Below, one piece after another: positions 1 to 8,733 of a stretch of DNA of 35,800 nucleotides. The notes under the pieces were generated by a model, which saw nothing but the letters and a program-made list of their open reading frames with translations, searched no databases and was not told the DNA's origin. The stretch's first letter is position 1; each line of letters starts with the position of its first letter. Where the stretch lies: the NCBI GenBank assembly GCA_005797785.1, contig SYKL01000459.1, forward strand, positions 1-35,800, in the 5' to 3' direction. The DNA is from Pseudomonadota bacterium (lineage in GTDB: Bacteria; Myxococcota_A; UBA796; GCA-2862545). The position numbers and the translations under genes were made by a program.

Positions 1-80
1 GCAGGGAGGCGTCCAAGTAGCGCCTGAAGATGAACCAGATCACCGTGAATATCGCCAATCGCAAAGGTACGTCCTGCCAT
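1..80 (-). CDS. PPP-family metallophosphatase, N-terminal fragment
   Basis: Reading leftward from an ATG at 80, 26 complete codons run off the edge of the window. The peptide begins MAGRTFAIGDIHGDL, and GDIHGDL is the first metal-binding motif (GDxHG) of PPP-type serine/threonine phosphatases and related diadenosine-tetraphosphatase-like enzymes. In that family the Asp and His bind the dinuclear metal centre that hydrolyses phosphomonoesters. Only this motif is visible, so the substrate (phosphoprotein or Ap4A) cannot be told. The gene is divergent from the DUF6929 gene at 118, with 37 bases between the starts. A Hanks-type kinase lies at 23 kb, but a functional link is speculation. Confidence 0.75.
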   Translation of the reverse strand, partial: MAGRTFAIGDIHGDLVHLQALLGRLP

Positions 81-117
81 CGGGGCCACCATCGGATTAG
101 CGTGCACGGGGGGTAAA

Positions 118-1059
118 ATGCCTGACGCCATCGTGGCACGGTCCGAGTCTGCGTGGAAGGCAGACATCATTTCTCGCCGCAAATTGACCTACACTACGCC
201 GCTCGATCCGAATCTCGGGTGCCCGCGTCACGTACGTTCGGCCTCTGGAATCGTGACCTGCGGCGACGGCTGGTTGGTCGTTCAGGATGACGCGAATTTT
301 CTCGCAAAGGTGTCCGCCACCACCGTGGCTCCGGTTCCACTCCCTTTGCGTAATGGCTTTCGTTTGTTTGACAAAGCAACAGGGGGTAAAAAGAACAAGT
401 GGGATTTGGAGGCGATCACTTCGATTGACGGGGCATTTTATGCGTTTGGCTCGGGATCGACCCCCAACCGTGAAGTGGTGTTAAGGGTGACTGGGGATCT
501 CGCGAATCCGGAGGTTCAGATACGAGATGCAGCCGATTGGTACGGGACCTTGTCCACTTGGCTGGCCGGCGCGGAATTGAACATCGAAGGTGTGAATCCC
601 TGGGGAGGCCAACTTTGGGTCGCACAACGTGGCAATGGAGCGCCCACCGCGGTCGACGCCCTTTGGAGTTTTGCCGTTGCCGACTTTTTATCTTGGTTCG
701 AAGGCGGTAAGCCACCAGAGATCTCGTCGGCAACCACGGTGGATCTCGGGAAGGTCGACGGGGTGAGGTTGACCATGACCGACCTGACGTCCTCCGCGAA
801 CGAACGCTTTTTTGTCGCCGCAGCCGAGGATTCACCCGATGCAGTTCAGGATGGCCCGGTCGTTGGTGCAGCGATCGGCATTTTGGACGCGGAGAATTCG
901 CGCTGGACGCGAATCTACGAGGAAGGGAAGCCGTCTCTCGACAAGTTCGAGGGTATCGCCCAGGATTCAGACGATCCAGCGCTCTTTTGGTTGGTGACCG
1001 ATGCGGACGACCCTGATGTCGCGGCGGATCTGTGTTCGGTACGGTTTACAAGGACTTAA
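118..1059 (+). CDS. DUF6929-like beta-propeller protein
   Basis: 313 residues with no signal peptide visible. The pattern resembles DUF6929 proteins, which are related in fold to SdiA-regulated and phytase-like propellers. An early segment around residues 42-62 reads SGIVTCGDGWLVVQDDANF. A Lys/Asp-Glu-Ala stretch (NKWDLEAI, about 92-99) is followed by the family-like GSGSTPNRE at about 111-119 and LNIEGVN at about 152-158. Function in this family is not established; binding or esterase-like roles have been guessed. The start is ATG 118, just after a GGGGG run. The 3' end overlaps the convergent GNAT gene by 14 bases. The family call rests on remembered motif spacing, not a profile search. Confidence 0.6.
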   Translation: MPDAIVARSESAWKADIISRRKLTYTTPLDPNLGCPRHVRSASGIVTCGDGWLVVQDDANFLAKVSATTVAPVPLPLRNGFRLFDKATGGKKNKWDLEAITSIDGAFYAFGSGSTPNREVVLRVTGDLANPEVQIRDAADWYGTLSTWLAGAELNIEGVNPWGGQLWVAQRGNGAPTAVDALWSFAVADFLSWFEGGKPPEISSATTVDLGKVDGVRLTMTDLTSSANERFFVAAAEDSPDAVQDGPVVGAAIGILDAENSRWTRIYEEGKPSLDKFEGIAQDSDDPALFWLVTDADDPDVAADLCSVRFTRT

Positions 1060-1975
1060 GAGATTTCTCGAGCACCGCGTACTTTCGAATCACATGGAAG
1101 CCGTCCTTCAGCGGGAGGTGCTCTCTTTCCCAGGGCATTAGGTGGACGCCCGCTTTGTACCCAGACTTCCGGGCGGACTGGTGGGCAGCGGCCACCAACC
1201 AGGCCGCGAGGCCCGCCTGCCGAAACTTAGGTCGAACGCCGAGGGTGTTCACCACAAACCAGCCGCGTTCCGAATGATCGGCGTCCGGCAAAGCGAAGAG
1301 GATCCCCGCGGGTTCACCCTCAGGAGAGCGTCCGATCATCACCAGCCGCGGATCGACCTTCTGCCGGAGTGGGCGGTACCACTCCTGAATGACAGACTCG
1401 GAGACGTCTGCGAAGTTAGGCACCTTTGAATAGGATTCCGACCGGATCTGATGCAGAAGATGGATCGCCTCGCGGTAGGAGGCCTCGCTAGGCCGGCCTT
1501 CGCCAGGGTCCAACGCCAATTGTCGAACGGTCCATCCGGTCATGGACAAACGGGCGACGCGATCGGTGGAGGTGCGGATCTGCGCGTCGTGCTCAGCAAC
1601 GGCTGCGACAAAGTGCGCTACGTCCGAGTATCCAGCGCCTAGCCAGCGGTCGGCCCGATCGAGCGGCTCCGTGACAAAGGGGGCGTCCTCAAAGGGGCCA
1701 AGGCTGGCGCCATGCGGAAACCATGTGCACATTTCCACGGGCCCACGTACTTTTTTGCAGCCATGGGCGCTAAGCCAGCTCTCGGCTTCGCGCAGAACCG
1801 CTTCCGATCCTACCCAATCGCCGATGGTTCCGACCTCCGGGGTGTCGGGGTGCATGCTGGCGAGGCATCGGGAATCTTCTAGCGCGAACGGCGCTACTTT
1901 ACCGACTTCTTCGTAGAGAGAGAGGCGACGGAGGTCGCCGCCCAACGAATTCCAAGCGTCGCGATCGATAGGCAT
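1046..1975 (-). CDS. GNAT-family N-acetyltransferase
   Basis: 309 residues. The C-terminal half (about 130-309) looks like a GNAT fold: a beta strand FVVNTLGVRP, then a pyrophosphate-loop-like FRQAGLAAWLV in place of the usual Q/RxxGxG/A, then a long helix and a final strand. The N-terminal half carries a GPVEMCTWFPHG segment and a small-residue/aromatic pattern similar to YghO-like GNAT proteins, which have a degenerate first domain. Such enzymes move an acyl group from acyl-CoA to an amine; the substrate here is unknown. Its ATG overlaps by two bases an upstream ATG of the divergent gene, so the two promoters must be packed tightly. No strong Shine-Dalgarno precedes the start, so a slightly different start is possible. 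Confidence 0.6.
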   Translation of the reverse strand: MPIDRDAWNSLGGDLRRLSLYEEVGKVAPFALEDSRCLASMHPDTPEVGTIGDWVGSEAVLREAESWLSAHGCKKVRGPVEMCTWFPHGASLGPFEDAPFVTEPLDRADRWLGAGYSDVAHFVAAVAEHDAQIRTSTDRVARLSMTGWTVRQLALDPGEGRPSEASYREAIHLLHQIRSESYSKVPNFADVSESVIQEWYRPLRQKVDPRLVMIGRSPEGEPAGILFALPDADHSERGWFVVNTLGVRPKFRQAGLAAWLVAAAHQSARKSGYKAGVHLMPWEREHLPLKDGFHVIRKYAVLEKSLKSL

Positions 1976-2030
1976 GGAATTCGATAACGCATGGACCGCT
2001 GGCGCGCATCGGCGCTCGAATTACGAGGTA

Positions 2031-3557
2031 ATGATGATTCCGCAACGGTTTTCAGATTTGGCCGCTCAGGCGGCGATCGCGATGCGATGGCCGACCTTCC
2101 ATGGGTTTGCGTTGACCGAGACCGAGCTGGACGCCTTGCGCGCCGATGTGGAGGCGTTCTTGGGCGCCCTTCCGCAATCGGATGTGATCGAACCCTGGGA
2201 AGAGGATGGCGAACCCTGGGAATTGCGGATTGACCTTCCTGATCTTACGCCGGACGAATGGGTGCCGCTATTCGAACATCTCACCTCCTTGGAAGCGGAT
2301 TTTTTGCTCGTGCCCGGTGTTCCGCTCATGGTGCAGCACGCGGAGGATCAGGGCTGGTTCTCGCGTGACCGCTTGGTGGGCGGCGGGGTGTGGGCCGATG
2401 TGTGGCGGGAGGCGGAATCGGACGAGGTGATCGCCCGTCGCTGGATGCGGCGCTTGTCGGCGGAGGATCCCGCGCTTGGTGCGCTCGCCGGCGAGCTGAC
2501 GGAGGCGGTTCGCCGAGTTAGCCCGGATCTCCAATTTCGATCGGTGCAAGGTGATGATTTAGTTCAGCCGATCGTTCACCCCGCGACCGGCCGGTTTGGG
2601 GTGGAATTGTCGTTTTCGGCGGAGACCCCCGATCGGCTTGCGGATCCAGTAGTGCGGTCGGAGATTTTGTGCGCAATCGCCGATGTGGTTGAGGCGCACC
2701 GGAGGGATCCGCAAATCCGCCTGGCTCCGGATTTGGCATGGGACCCAAGGTTTAACCTGACGGTTGTGTTGTGGTTCATCGCACCCGCGGTGGAGCCGTT
2801 GTTCGGCGATCAACCGTGGACGCCGCGTCTTCAGTCGTGCCGCCCTTCGCTGGACGGTTTGGGTTCCCAGGTGCGGGATGTGGAATGGCAGGTGCTGCCG
2901 AAAGATCCTGCCAAGCACGAGGCTTCTGCGGTGGAGGCAGCGGATAAGTTGGCATTGAGTGGTGTTTTGGCAGCCGGCGGGATGCCACGATGGCTTCGTA
3001 CCGATCGAGGATGGTCGTTTGCTCCGGTATGGCGCTTTGAGGTTGGGAAGACGGAGACTTCGCTCTGGGAGCAGATCCCCGAAGTGAAGGGCGCCAGAGG
3101 ATGGCGGTTGGTTCCCGGATGTCCGCGAGGATTGGATGAGATTTGGGGCCAGTTGGAGCCCCGATGGGTGGTATCGGAAAATTTATGGTTCTTTCGTGCC
3201 TGGGATCCGGTGCGCGAGCTGGACTGGGAGATCGCCGTAGAGGAGCGAGAAGCTGAGGAATGGGACAGCCAGGTGGTGGACACCCTCGATGCGGCTACGG
3301 GCGGTTGGGAGCTTCAGCCGATTCGGGACAGCGCTGGACGGCGGGGCTTGGAGGCAGAATTGGCGCTCACGGGAGGAGAATCGGAGTTCTTTGCGACGTT
3401 AGAGCGAGCGGGCCGAGCCAGCCACCCCGCCTTGTCCTCGATGGCGACATTTGTGCAAAGGGCGGGGCGATGGCGGGTGCAGTTTTGGGAGGCTCGGCCT
3501 CCTACGGATCCGGACGCTCGAATCTGGGAAAAAGCAGTGCTTCGAGCGGCGCAGTAG
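2031..3557 (+). CDS. conserved-looking protein of unknown function, acidic and Trp-rich
   Basis: 508 residues from ATG 2031 (or 507 from 2034). An in-frame ATG at 1974 would overlap the GNAT start, whereas 2031/2034 follows an ACGAGG and opens with MMIPQRFSDLAAQ, so I prefer it. The protein is soluble-looking, acidic and rich in tryptophan, with repeated stretches such as EPWEEDGEPWELRI and later WRFEVGKTETSLWEQIP. There is no signal peptide, transmembrane segment or recognisable catalytic motif. Codon use matches the neighbours. The end (3557) almost touches the convergent dsbD-like gene. I do not recognise a family. The reading frame is long and intact, so I trust it as a gene but assign no role. 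Confidence 0.65.
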   Translation: MMIPQRFSDLAAQAAIAMRWPTFHGFALTETELDALRADVEAFLGALPQSDVIEPWEEDGEPWELRIDLPDLTPDEWVPLFEHLTSLEADFLLVPGVPLMVQHAEDQGWFSRDRLVGGGVWADVWREAESDEVIARRWMRRLSAEDPALGALAGELTEAVRRVSPDLQFRSVQGDDLVQPIVHPATGRFGVELSFSAETPDRLADPVVRSEILCAIADVVEAHRRDPQIRLAPDLAWDPRFNLTVVLWFIAPAVEPLFGDQPWTPRLQSCRPSLDGLGSQVRDVEWQVLPKDPAKHEASAVEAADKLALSGVLAAGGMPRWLRTDRGWSFAPVWRFEVGKTETSLWEQIPEVKGARGWRLVPGCPRGLDEIWGQLEPRWVVSENLWFFRAWDPVRELDWEIAVEEREAEEWDSQVVDTLDAATGGWELQPIRDSAGRRGLEAELALTGGESEFFATLERAGRASHPALSSMATFVQRAGRWRVQFWEARPPTDPDARIWEKAVLRAAQ

Positions 3558-3558
3558 C

Positions 3559-5883
3559 CTACTTGGCCGCTTGATCGAGAGCTTCGGTCACAATGCCACC
3601 GGTGATGATTTCCGGAAGGGGGATCGCCGGCTTGGAACGGTCGGCGGGAAGCACAAGATAAAACGGAACTCCAGCGCGTCCGTGCTTCTTCAGCCATTCG
3701 GTGATCACCGGGTCGCGTCGCGTCCAATCGGCCTGCAGAGGGATGATTCCGTTTTTTTCCATGGAATTGCGAACTTGTTCGCTCGCTAGAACCGTTTTTT
3801 CGTTGGCTTTGCAGGTGAGACACCAGTCGGCCGTGAAGTCGATAAAAACGGGCTTTCCGTCGGTAGCAGCGACATTGGCCTCCGAGAAACTCTGCCACGG
3901 GATTTCGTTCGAGAAGTCGAGGCCTTCCAGTTGCAGAGCCCCGGTTTGTTTTGGTTCGGGGGCTGCAACCGCCAATGAATCTTGAAGGGACCACGTGCCG
4001 CCGGCGGTTACTAGTGCGATCGCCGCGATCGCCGCCGTCCATTGGCGCGCCGGCGTTTCGGCCAAGCCACCCCACTTTCCAAAAACCCAAGCACCGAACG
4101 ACACGAACAGAAGGAAGGTCAGGAAACCGACCGCGCCGTCTCGACTGGTCTGCGCGGCGTGGACGCTCGCCAACCAGATCGTGGTAGCCATAAGGGTAAA
4201 CCCCATCAATTGCTTGAAGGTCTCCATCCAGGCGCCAGGTTTGGGAAGCAACCGAAACAGCGCCGGGACCCAGGCAACGACCAAGAAGGGAAGCGCGAGG
4301 CCGAATCCTACGGTGAGGAAGAACAACACGATGACGGCGGGTGGTTGGCTGAAAGCGAATCCCATCGCAGGCCCAAGGAAAGGCGCGCTGCACGGGGTGG
4401 CCAAAAGCGTGGCGAAAACTCCCGTTAGGAAGTGACCAGCGAGTCCTTCGCGGGCCTGTGCGTTTGCCATTTGATTGCTTCCGATCGCTGGAATCTCGAA
4501 CACGCCGAACATGGAGAGTCCGAAAGCGAAGACGGTGGCCCCGAGGGCGACCACATAGCGGGGATCTTGGAATTGAAATCCCCAACCGATGCCACCGATC
4601 GTCGCCTGGGCGATGATCGCGACCACGGCCAGAGCGGCGAACGAAAGCAAGATACCGAGGGTGTAGGCGACGCCGGCGACGCGGCGGTCGCGATCGGTGA
4701 GAGACGCCTCGTCCACGAGTCCGTACAATTTGAGGGTTAGCACCGGCAGAACGCACGGCATGATGTTCAGTAGGAGGCCCCCGATGAAGGCGAACACCAT
4801 CATCAAAGGCGCCGATTGGGCTGGGCCGGCGGGCGCCTCAGTGGGTGTCGCCTCGGGTGCGGCCGGGACCTCGGCAAACAAAGGCGAATTGGATGGAATA
4901 ACCGTGGCATCTGCCGATGCCCATGGAACAACCCCGGTGATTTCCGTCCGAACTGTCTTTCCGCCGATGTCCACCTGAAACAAGCCGCCGAGACTGCTTT
5001 GAGCCGGCAGTGGATCAAGGGCGAGCGCCTGGCCTTCGAGAATGGCGATCCAAGAGCCATCCGCACCGGCCTTCACAGACGATGAAAACAAGATGAGCTC
5101 GGCAGAGGCGATCGGCGTGAAAGCGGGCCAAGTGCCGGTTTCCGGCAGCGGTGGCAACGGTTTGCCATCGATGGAAGCGAGCCGAATGGCGTATTTGAAG
5201 TCCTTTTCGGGCTGCAATGCGGAGGCATTGGCGGCCATTTCTACGGCGAGTTCGGGATGGGTCCCAATCGCCGAAGGATGCTGCATCTGATAGTGTTCGA
5301 ACAATGCTGCTTGTGGTGAGATGGCCGTGGTGCCTACAGGCAGCGATAGCGAAAGTGACGCTTGACCGGGAATGCAGTTGACTTCGCAAACGAGCCAAGA
5401 GACGTCCGCGCCGAGAGTCACTTCCGAGCTCGGGAGCTCCGGTGGTAGATGAATGGTGCTCCAAAGCAGCACTTGATCTTCGTAGCCGTACGAAACGATG
5501 CCTTCGAGTTCGAAGTGTTGTGGAACGGGGAATTCGTAGGGATCAGCGGTTGCGCCCGCCGGTAAGCTCCACTTGATCTCCGTAGGAAGGCCGATGTCCC
5601 CGGGAGATTTCCAGTAGGTGTGCCAATTGGTTTGCTGTTCGAGCAGAACGCCGACGCGAACGGTGGAGCCCGCTTGCACCGCGCTCTGATCGGCGATCAG
5701 GCGGGACAATACGGGGTGGGGTCGATCTCCCGCGTCAGCCGGACGAAAAACAGCTGACGAGGGCAAATTCCCCAGGTCGACCGCGGGGGGCGGTGGTGGT
5801 TTGGGGGACGCTGTTCCGCTAGCGAGCGCAAAGGACGATAGAAACAGGAGCGAGGTCATGGAACCCATCCGAAGGCCGCCCAT
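3559..5883 (-). CDS. dsbD: DsbD/ScsB-type protein-disulfide reductase
   Basis: 774 residues. This membrane enzyme carries electrons from cytoplasmic thioredoxin to periplasmic thiol proteins. From the chosen ATG at 5883 the order is: signal peptide (about 9-25); periplasmic DsbD-alpha/ScsB-like domain with WLVCEVNCIPG giving Cys166 and Cys170; a Pro/Ala linker; an eight-helix DsbD/CcdA core from about 360 with MPCVLPVL (Cys377) and TPCSAPFLG (Cys498); and a C-terminal thioredoxin-like domain with FTADWCLTCKAN (Cys688, Cys691). All three cysteine pairs of the relay are present. A longer frame from 5991 would overlap the DUF6165 gene and lacks a signal peptide, so the start at 5883, preceded by GGGG, is preferred. 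It is third in a minus-strand cluster after an AmpG-like permease and the DUF6165 gene. Confidence 0.93.
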   Translation of the reverse strand: MGGLRMGSMTSLLFLSSFALASGTASPKPPPPPAVDLGNLPSSAVFRPADAGDRPHPVLSRLIADQSAVQAGSTVRVGVLLEQQTNWHTYWKSPGDIGLPTEIKWSLPAGATADPYEFPVPQHFELEGIVSYGYEDQVLLWSTIHLPPELPSSEVTLGADVSWLVCEVNCIPGQASLSLSLPVGTTAISPQAALFEHYQMQHPSAIGTHPELAVEMAANASALQPEKDFKYAIRLASIDGKPLPPLPETGTWPAFTPIASAELILFSSSVKAGADGSWIAILEGQALALDPLPAQSSLGGLFQVDIGGKTVRTEITGVVPWASADATVIPSNSPLFAEVPAAPEATPTEAPAGPAQSAPLMMVFAFIGGLLLNIMPCVLPVLTLKLYGLVDEASLTDRDRRVAGVAYTLGILLSFAALAVVAIIAQATIGGIGWGFQFQDPRYVVALGATVFAFGLSMFGVFEIPAIGSNQMANAQAREGLAGHFLTGVFATLLATPCSAPFLGPAMGFAFSQPPAVIVLFFLTVGFGLALPFLVVAWVPALFRLLPKPGAWMETFKQLMGFTLMATTIWLASVHAAQTSRDGAVGFLTFLLFVSFGAWVFGKWGGLAETPARQWTAAIAAIALVTAGGTWSLQDSLAVAAPEPKQTGALQLEGLDFSNEIPWQSFSEANVAATDGKPVFIDFTADWCLTCKANEKTVLASEQVRNSMEKNGIIPLQADWTRRDPVITEWLKKHGRAGVPFYLVLPADRSKPAIPLPEIITGGIVTEALDQAAK

Positions 5884-5920
5884 CGTACCCCAATTCGATG
5901 TCAACCGAGATTGGCGTCCG

Positions 5921-6316
5921 TCAAACTTCGTCGGGCTTCTGGTAGGAGCGGTACCCTTTTTGTTCCGGCCATTTTGCACCGGTATGGGCATTGATCGCGC
6001 GCTTTAACGCCGCACGCTTGTCGTTTGTGAGGTAAACGCTCCGGGCAAGACGGACAAAAGTCGGTCCAAAGTCTTGATTGCGCTCGTGCTCGCGGATGTC
6101 ATCCTCGATTTCCCAGAGCTGGCAGTTCACGTCAAACAACTCCTGCCATTCTTGCAAGTCGGTCCAGGCCCCGCCGACCTGTCTTTTCCATCCCGAAGCG
6201 AGCTCGGCCAACTCGTCAACCACCTTTACGATTTGGTCGGGAGCCAGACGTTGGGACTTAATGGTCAGAATGGCAGCGCGATCGGCTACTTCTCCAGCAC
6301 TTACTTCGATGATCAC
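5921..6316 (-). CDS. DUF6165 family protein
   Basis: 131 residues, matching the usual length of DUF6165. It opens IIEVSAGEVADRAAILTIK, the family's typical MxIEVSxGExxDKxxILxIK start, and contains LWEIEDDIREHERNQDFG and LARSVYLTNDKRAALKR, both strongly conserved. Members are small, soluble and helical and often sit near envelope or polysaccharide genes; the biochemical role is unknown. The start is GTG at 6316, and its first bases overlap the TGA of the upstream permease (GTGA), which suggests translational coupling. A gap of 37 bases separates it from the dsbD start. Confidence 0.88.
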   Translation of the reverse strand: MIIEVSAGEVADRAAILTIKSQRLAPDQIVKVVDELAELASGWKRQVGGAWTDLQEWQELFDVNCQLWEIEDDIREHERNQDFGPTFVRLARSVYLTNDKRAALKRAINAHTGAKWPEQKGYRSYQKPDEV

Positions 6317-7587
6317 GAATTCTCCAAACGGCTACGGATGGCGGGCAGCAACAGAAAAGCCGGCAACGCCATAACAAAGGTGATCGCAAAAAAAGTGGAA
6401 TAACTAGTACTTTCGGTAATGTAACCGCTGGTGGCACCCGCAATGGATCGGGTGAAACCGGCGAGTGCCGACAGCAGCGCAAAACGGGTTGCCGCTTGTT
6501 CGCCCTTGGTCGCCTGGGTGAGCACCGCCAGAAAAGCAGCGGTTCCTAGGCCCTGAGTCAAGCTTTCAAACACGCTTGCGACGTATACCCCGGAGCGAGA
6601 TGGCTCAAGCGCTACCAAGCAATACACGAGGTTTGAAAGAGCCTGTAGCGCTCCCAGGGACCATAGGGCGTGAAAGGTGCCGATACGCGTGGTGATCTCC
6701 CCGCCGACCAACGCGCCGATCACCACCAAGGCCGTCCCCAGTGTGATGGAAATGATGCTGATCTCCTGCACAGAGAGCCCAGCATGCTTCCAAAAGGGGT
6801 CGACCATAGGGACGATGGCCGCGTCGCCCAGCTTGAATGTCAATACAAAGGCGACGAGAAGAATGGTTCCTAACCAACCATCCCCGCGTAACCAGCGGAA
6901 CAATTCCGCGGACCACTGCGTGAGTGGGCGGGGCGTTTGGGGAAGCTCCCGTAATTGGGTTGCGAGCAGGGCCCCGATCAGACAAAGTGCGCCGGCGATC
7001 CAGAAAATATTGGTCCAACTAAGGTATCCGCTGAGCCAGCCGAGCCCCCCGCCGGCGCTGAGCATCGCGGTGCGGTAGGCGGCGACCCGTACGCCATTTA
7101 GTCGGCCGTGCATTACTTTTGGAGTGCTCGCGGTGGAATACCCGTCGATCGCAACGTCTTGGGTAGCGCTCGCGAAAGCAATACCCAGCAGCAATATCCA
7201 AAACCAAGGGGAGGTATGACCGGCCACGGGGAGGGCGGCCGTGAGAAATCCAGCGCTCAAAAGCGAACCTGCGATCCACCAGCGGGCAGTGCCATGTCGG
7301 TCGACCAAAGGAGCCCAAAAAACCTTGAAAGTCCAAGGTAGTCCGATCAGGCTCACCAAACCCATCTGTTTGAGGGAGGTGTTTTCGGCAGTAAGCCAGA
7401 GAGACACAAGTTTATTGACGATTCCATACGGCCAACCCGATGCCAAGTTGATCGCGGCGATGGTCAGCCACCAACGCGCACCACTCCAAGGAGAAGGGCG
7501 AAGTTCATCTTTAGGTGGTTCGAACGGGGCGACCATTGGATCCGACCAATCGTCGCGGTGGACAGAAGGACTCTGCAGCGACGGCAT
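6313..7587 (-). CDS. AmpG-like MFS permease
   Basis: 424 residues with about 12 hydrophobic segments. The N-terminal half has the AmpG/acetyl-CoA-transporter-type features: an opening helix WWLTIAAINLASGWPYGI, a loop WAPLVDRHGTARWW, and the signature FASATQDVAIDGY in transmembrane helix 4-5. AmpG permeases import anhydro-muropeptides for peptidoglycan recycling; related AmpG-like carriers move acyl-CoA or siderophores. No recycling gene (ampD, nagZ, anmK) is nearby, so the substrate is open. The start may instead be ATG 7536, since neither ATG has a clear Shine-Dalgarno. It heads a cluster with DUF6165 and dsbD and diverges from the lipoprotein at 7627. Confidence 0.82.
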   Translation of the reverse strand: MPSLQSPSVHRDDWSDPMVAPFEPPKDELRPSPWSGARWWLTIAAINLASGWPYGIVNKLVSLWLTAENTSLKQMGLVSLIGLPWTFKVFWAPLVDRHGTARWWIAGSLLSAGFLTAALPVAGHTSPWFWILLLGIAFASATQDVAIDGYSTASTPKVMHGRLNGVRVAAYRTAMLSAGGGLGWLSGYLSWTNIFWIAGALCLIGALLATQLRELPQTPRPLTQWSAELFRWLRGDGWLGTILLVAFVLTFKLGDAAIVPMVDPFWKHAGLSVQEISIISITLGTALVVIGALVGGEITTRIGTFHALWSLGALQALSNLVYCLVALEPSRSGVYVASVFESLTQGLGTAAFLAVLTQATKGEQAATRFALLSALAGFTRSIAGATSGYITESTSYSTFFAITFVMALPAFLLLPAIRSRLENS

Positions 7588-7626
7588 CCATGGGGTACCA
7601 TATTCGAGTGGTTTGAAGGAGGCGTC

Positions 7627-8724
7627 GTGCGAGGTTGGGTGATGTGGCTCGGCGGGTTGGGCCTATTGTCTGGGTGCGACCCCGAGTTCGCCGAAGGAGA
7701 GGAGGACGACCTTCGCACTCTTTCTGCGGTTTGGACGTCCGGTTCGGATGGACGTTCAGAAATTTCCTTCGATGTGGAAGGAGAGAGTTCATTTTTGGTG
7801 ACTTTGCGCCCGGAGGCGGGCTACTCCGCTTTTGTGGAAACCCTGACCGATCCGGATGGAAACCAAGTGTTGGTTGGGTCAGATTTTACCAGTGGATCCT
7901 ATGAATTCACGAACGCTGTTTACGCGGATGCGGTGAGCAGTTTGGGTTGGCCGATCACCGACGGTGAATTGTCGGAGGGAACCTGGACTCTTGGTGTAGG
8001 TGTGGTGGACGAGCAGCTCTATTTTGCGAATGGGGTCGACTTTGAAGTCGAAGCTCAACTCAAGGAAGATACAACATTTTCGGAAGGCGAGCTGGCGGTG
8101 GATGTGGTTTATGCGGGCTCGGCCGTCGGCGACGGCGAGGTGATCGCTGCGGTGGAAGAGGCGGTGGCCTATTGGGAGGACATTTACGCCGACATCGGGA
8201 TTACGTTGGATGTCAGGTATTGGGATATTGAATCGGACGATCCGCTGAATGCGCCTGGAGTAGGGTCGGGGGATACCTACGAGTCTATCGCTGAAACGAC
8301 GCGATTTCGGGCGATCAACGTCGTGATCGTCGACTCGTTGACGGACACCGGCCTGTTCGGAATGGCGGGCGGAATACCGGGACCACTGTTTGCAACCGGA
8401 CAATCCGCGGTGGTGGTGTCGGCGTCCATGCATTCGGGTGACGATCTCGCCTTTTCCAACGGTGAAATTGCGATTCTCGGCGAGACAATGGCACATGAAG
8501 CCGGACATTTCCTAGGTTTGTTCCATCCGGTCGAATCGACCTACGATCTGTGGGACGTGTTGGACGACACGCCGGAATGTTCGAGCGCGGACGAGTGTCA
8601 GGCGGTATTGGAGAACAATCTGATGTTCCCGTACCCGGTGTGCGATTCGAATTCGTGCGTTCCCCAAAATGAACTTTCCGATGGCCAAGCGGCGGTCGGC
8701 AATCGTTATGTAGCAGTGCGTTAG
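7627..8724 (+). CDS. metzincin-like zinc metalloprotease lipoprotein
   Basis: 365 residues from GTG 7627, chosen because AAGGAGG lies four bases upstream and because it yields a short lipoprotein signal with lipobox LLSGC (Cys17). A longer frame from 7558 would bury this signal. The mature N-terminal part (about 25-145) looks like a beta-rich, PPC-like domain. The C-terminal part carries the zinc site MAHEAGHFLGLFHPVE (HExxHxxGxxH, residues 290-300) and, 30-odd residues later, NLMFPYP, a plausible Met-turn (Met333). That arrangement defines metzincins. It probably acts at the outer membrane on extracellular proteins. Several Cys residues near 317-345 and near the C-terminus could form disulfides. 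It is followed after nine bases by a second secreted protein. Confidence 0.85.
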   Translation: MRGWVMWLGGLGLLSGCDPEFAEGEEDDLRTLSAVWTSGSDGRSEISFDVEGESSFLVTLRPEAGYSAFVETLTDPDGNQVLVGSDFTSGSYEFTNAVYADAVSSLGWPITDGELSEGTWTLGVGVVDEQLYFANGVDFEVEAQLKEDTTFSEGELAVDVVYAGSAVGDGEVIAAVEEAVAYWEDIYADIGITLDVRYWDIESDDPLNAPGVGSGDTYESIAETTRFRAINVVIVDSLTDTGLFGMAGGIPGPLFATGQSAVVVSASMHSGDDLAFSNGEIAILGETMAHEAGHFLGLFHPVESTYDLWDVLDDTPECSSADECQAVLENNLMFPYPVCDSNSCVPQNELSDGQAAVGNRYVAVR

Positions 8725-8733
8725 GAGTCGGTC

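Noticed and set aside
3314-4756. 480-codon open frame on the minus strand, across the 3' ends of the Trp-rich gene and dsbD
   Set aside because: It is antisense to the Trp-rich gene and in another frame of dsbD; its product is Arg/Pro/Gly-rich low-complexity sequence without motifs, as expected of a codon-bias shadow.
5884-5991. N-terminal extension of the DsbD-like protein
   Set aside because: It overlaps the DUF6165 gene and hides the signal peptide starting after 5,883.
7879-8508. 209-codon open frame on the minus strand
   Set aside because: Lies wholly antisense within the metalloprotease gene, whose zinc site and Met-turn are clear.
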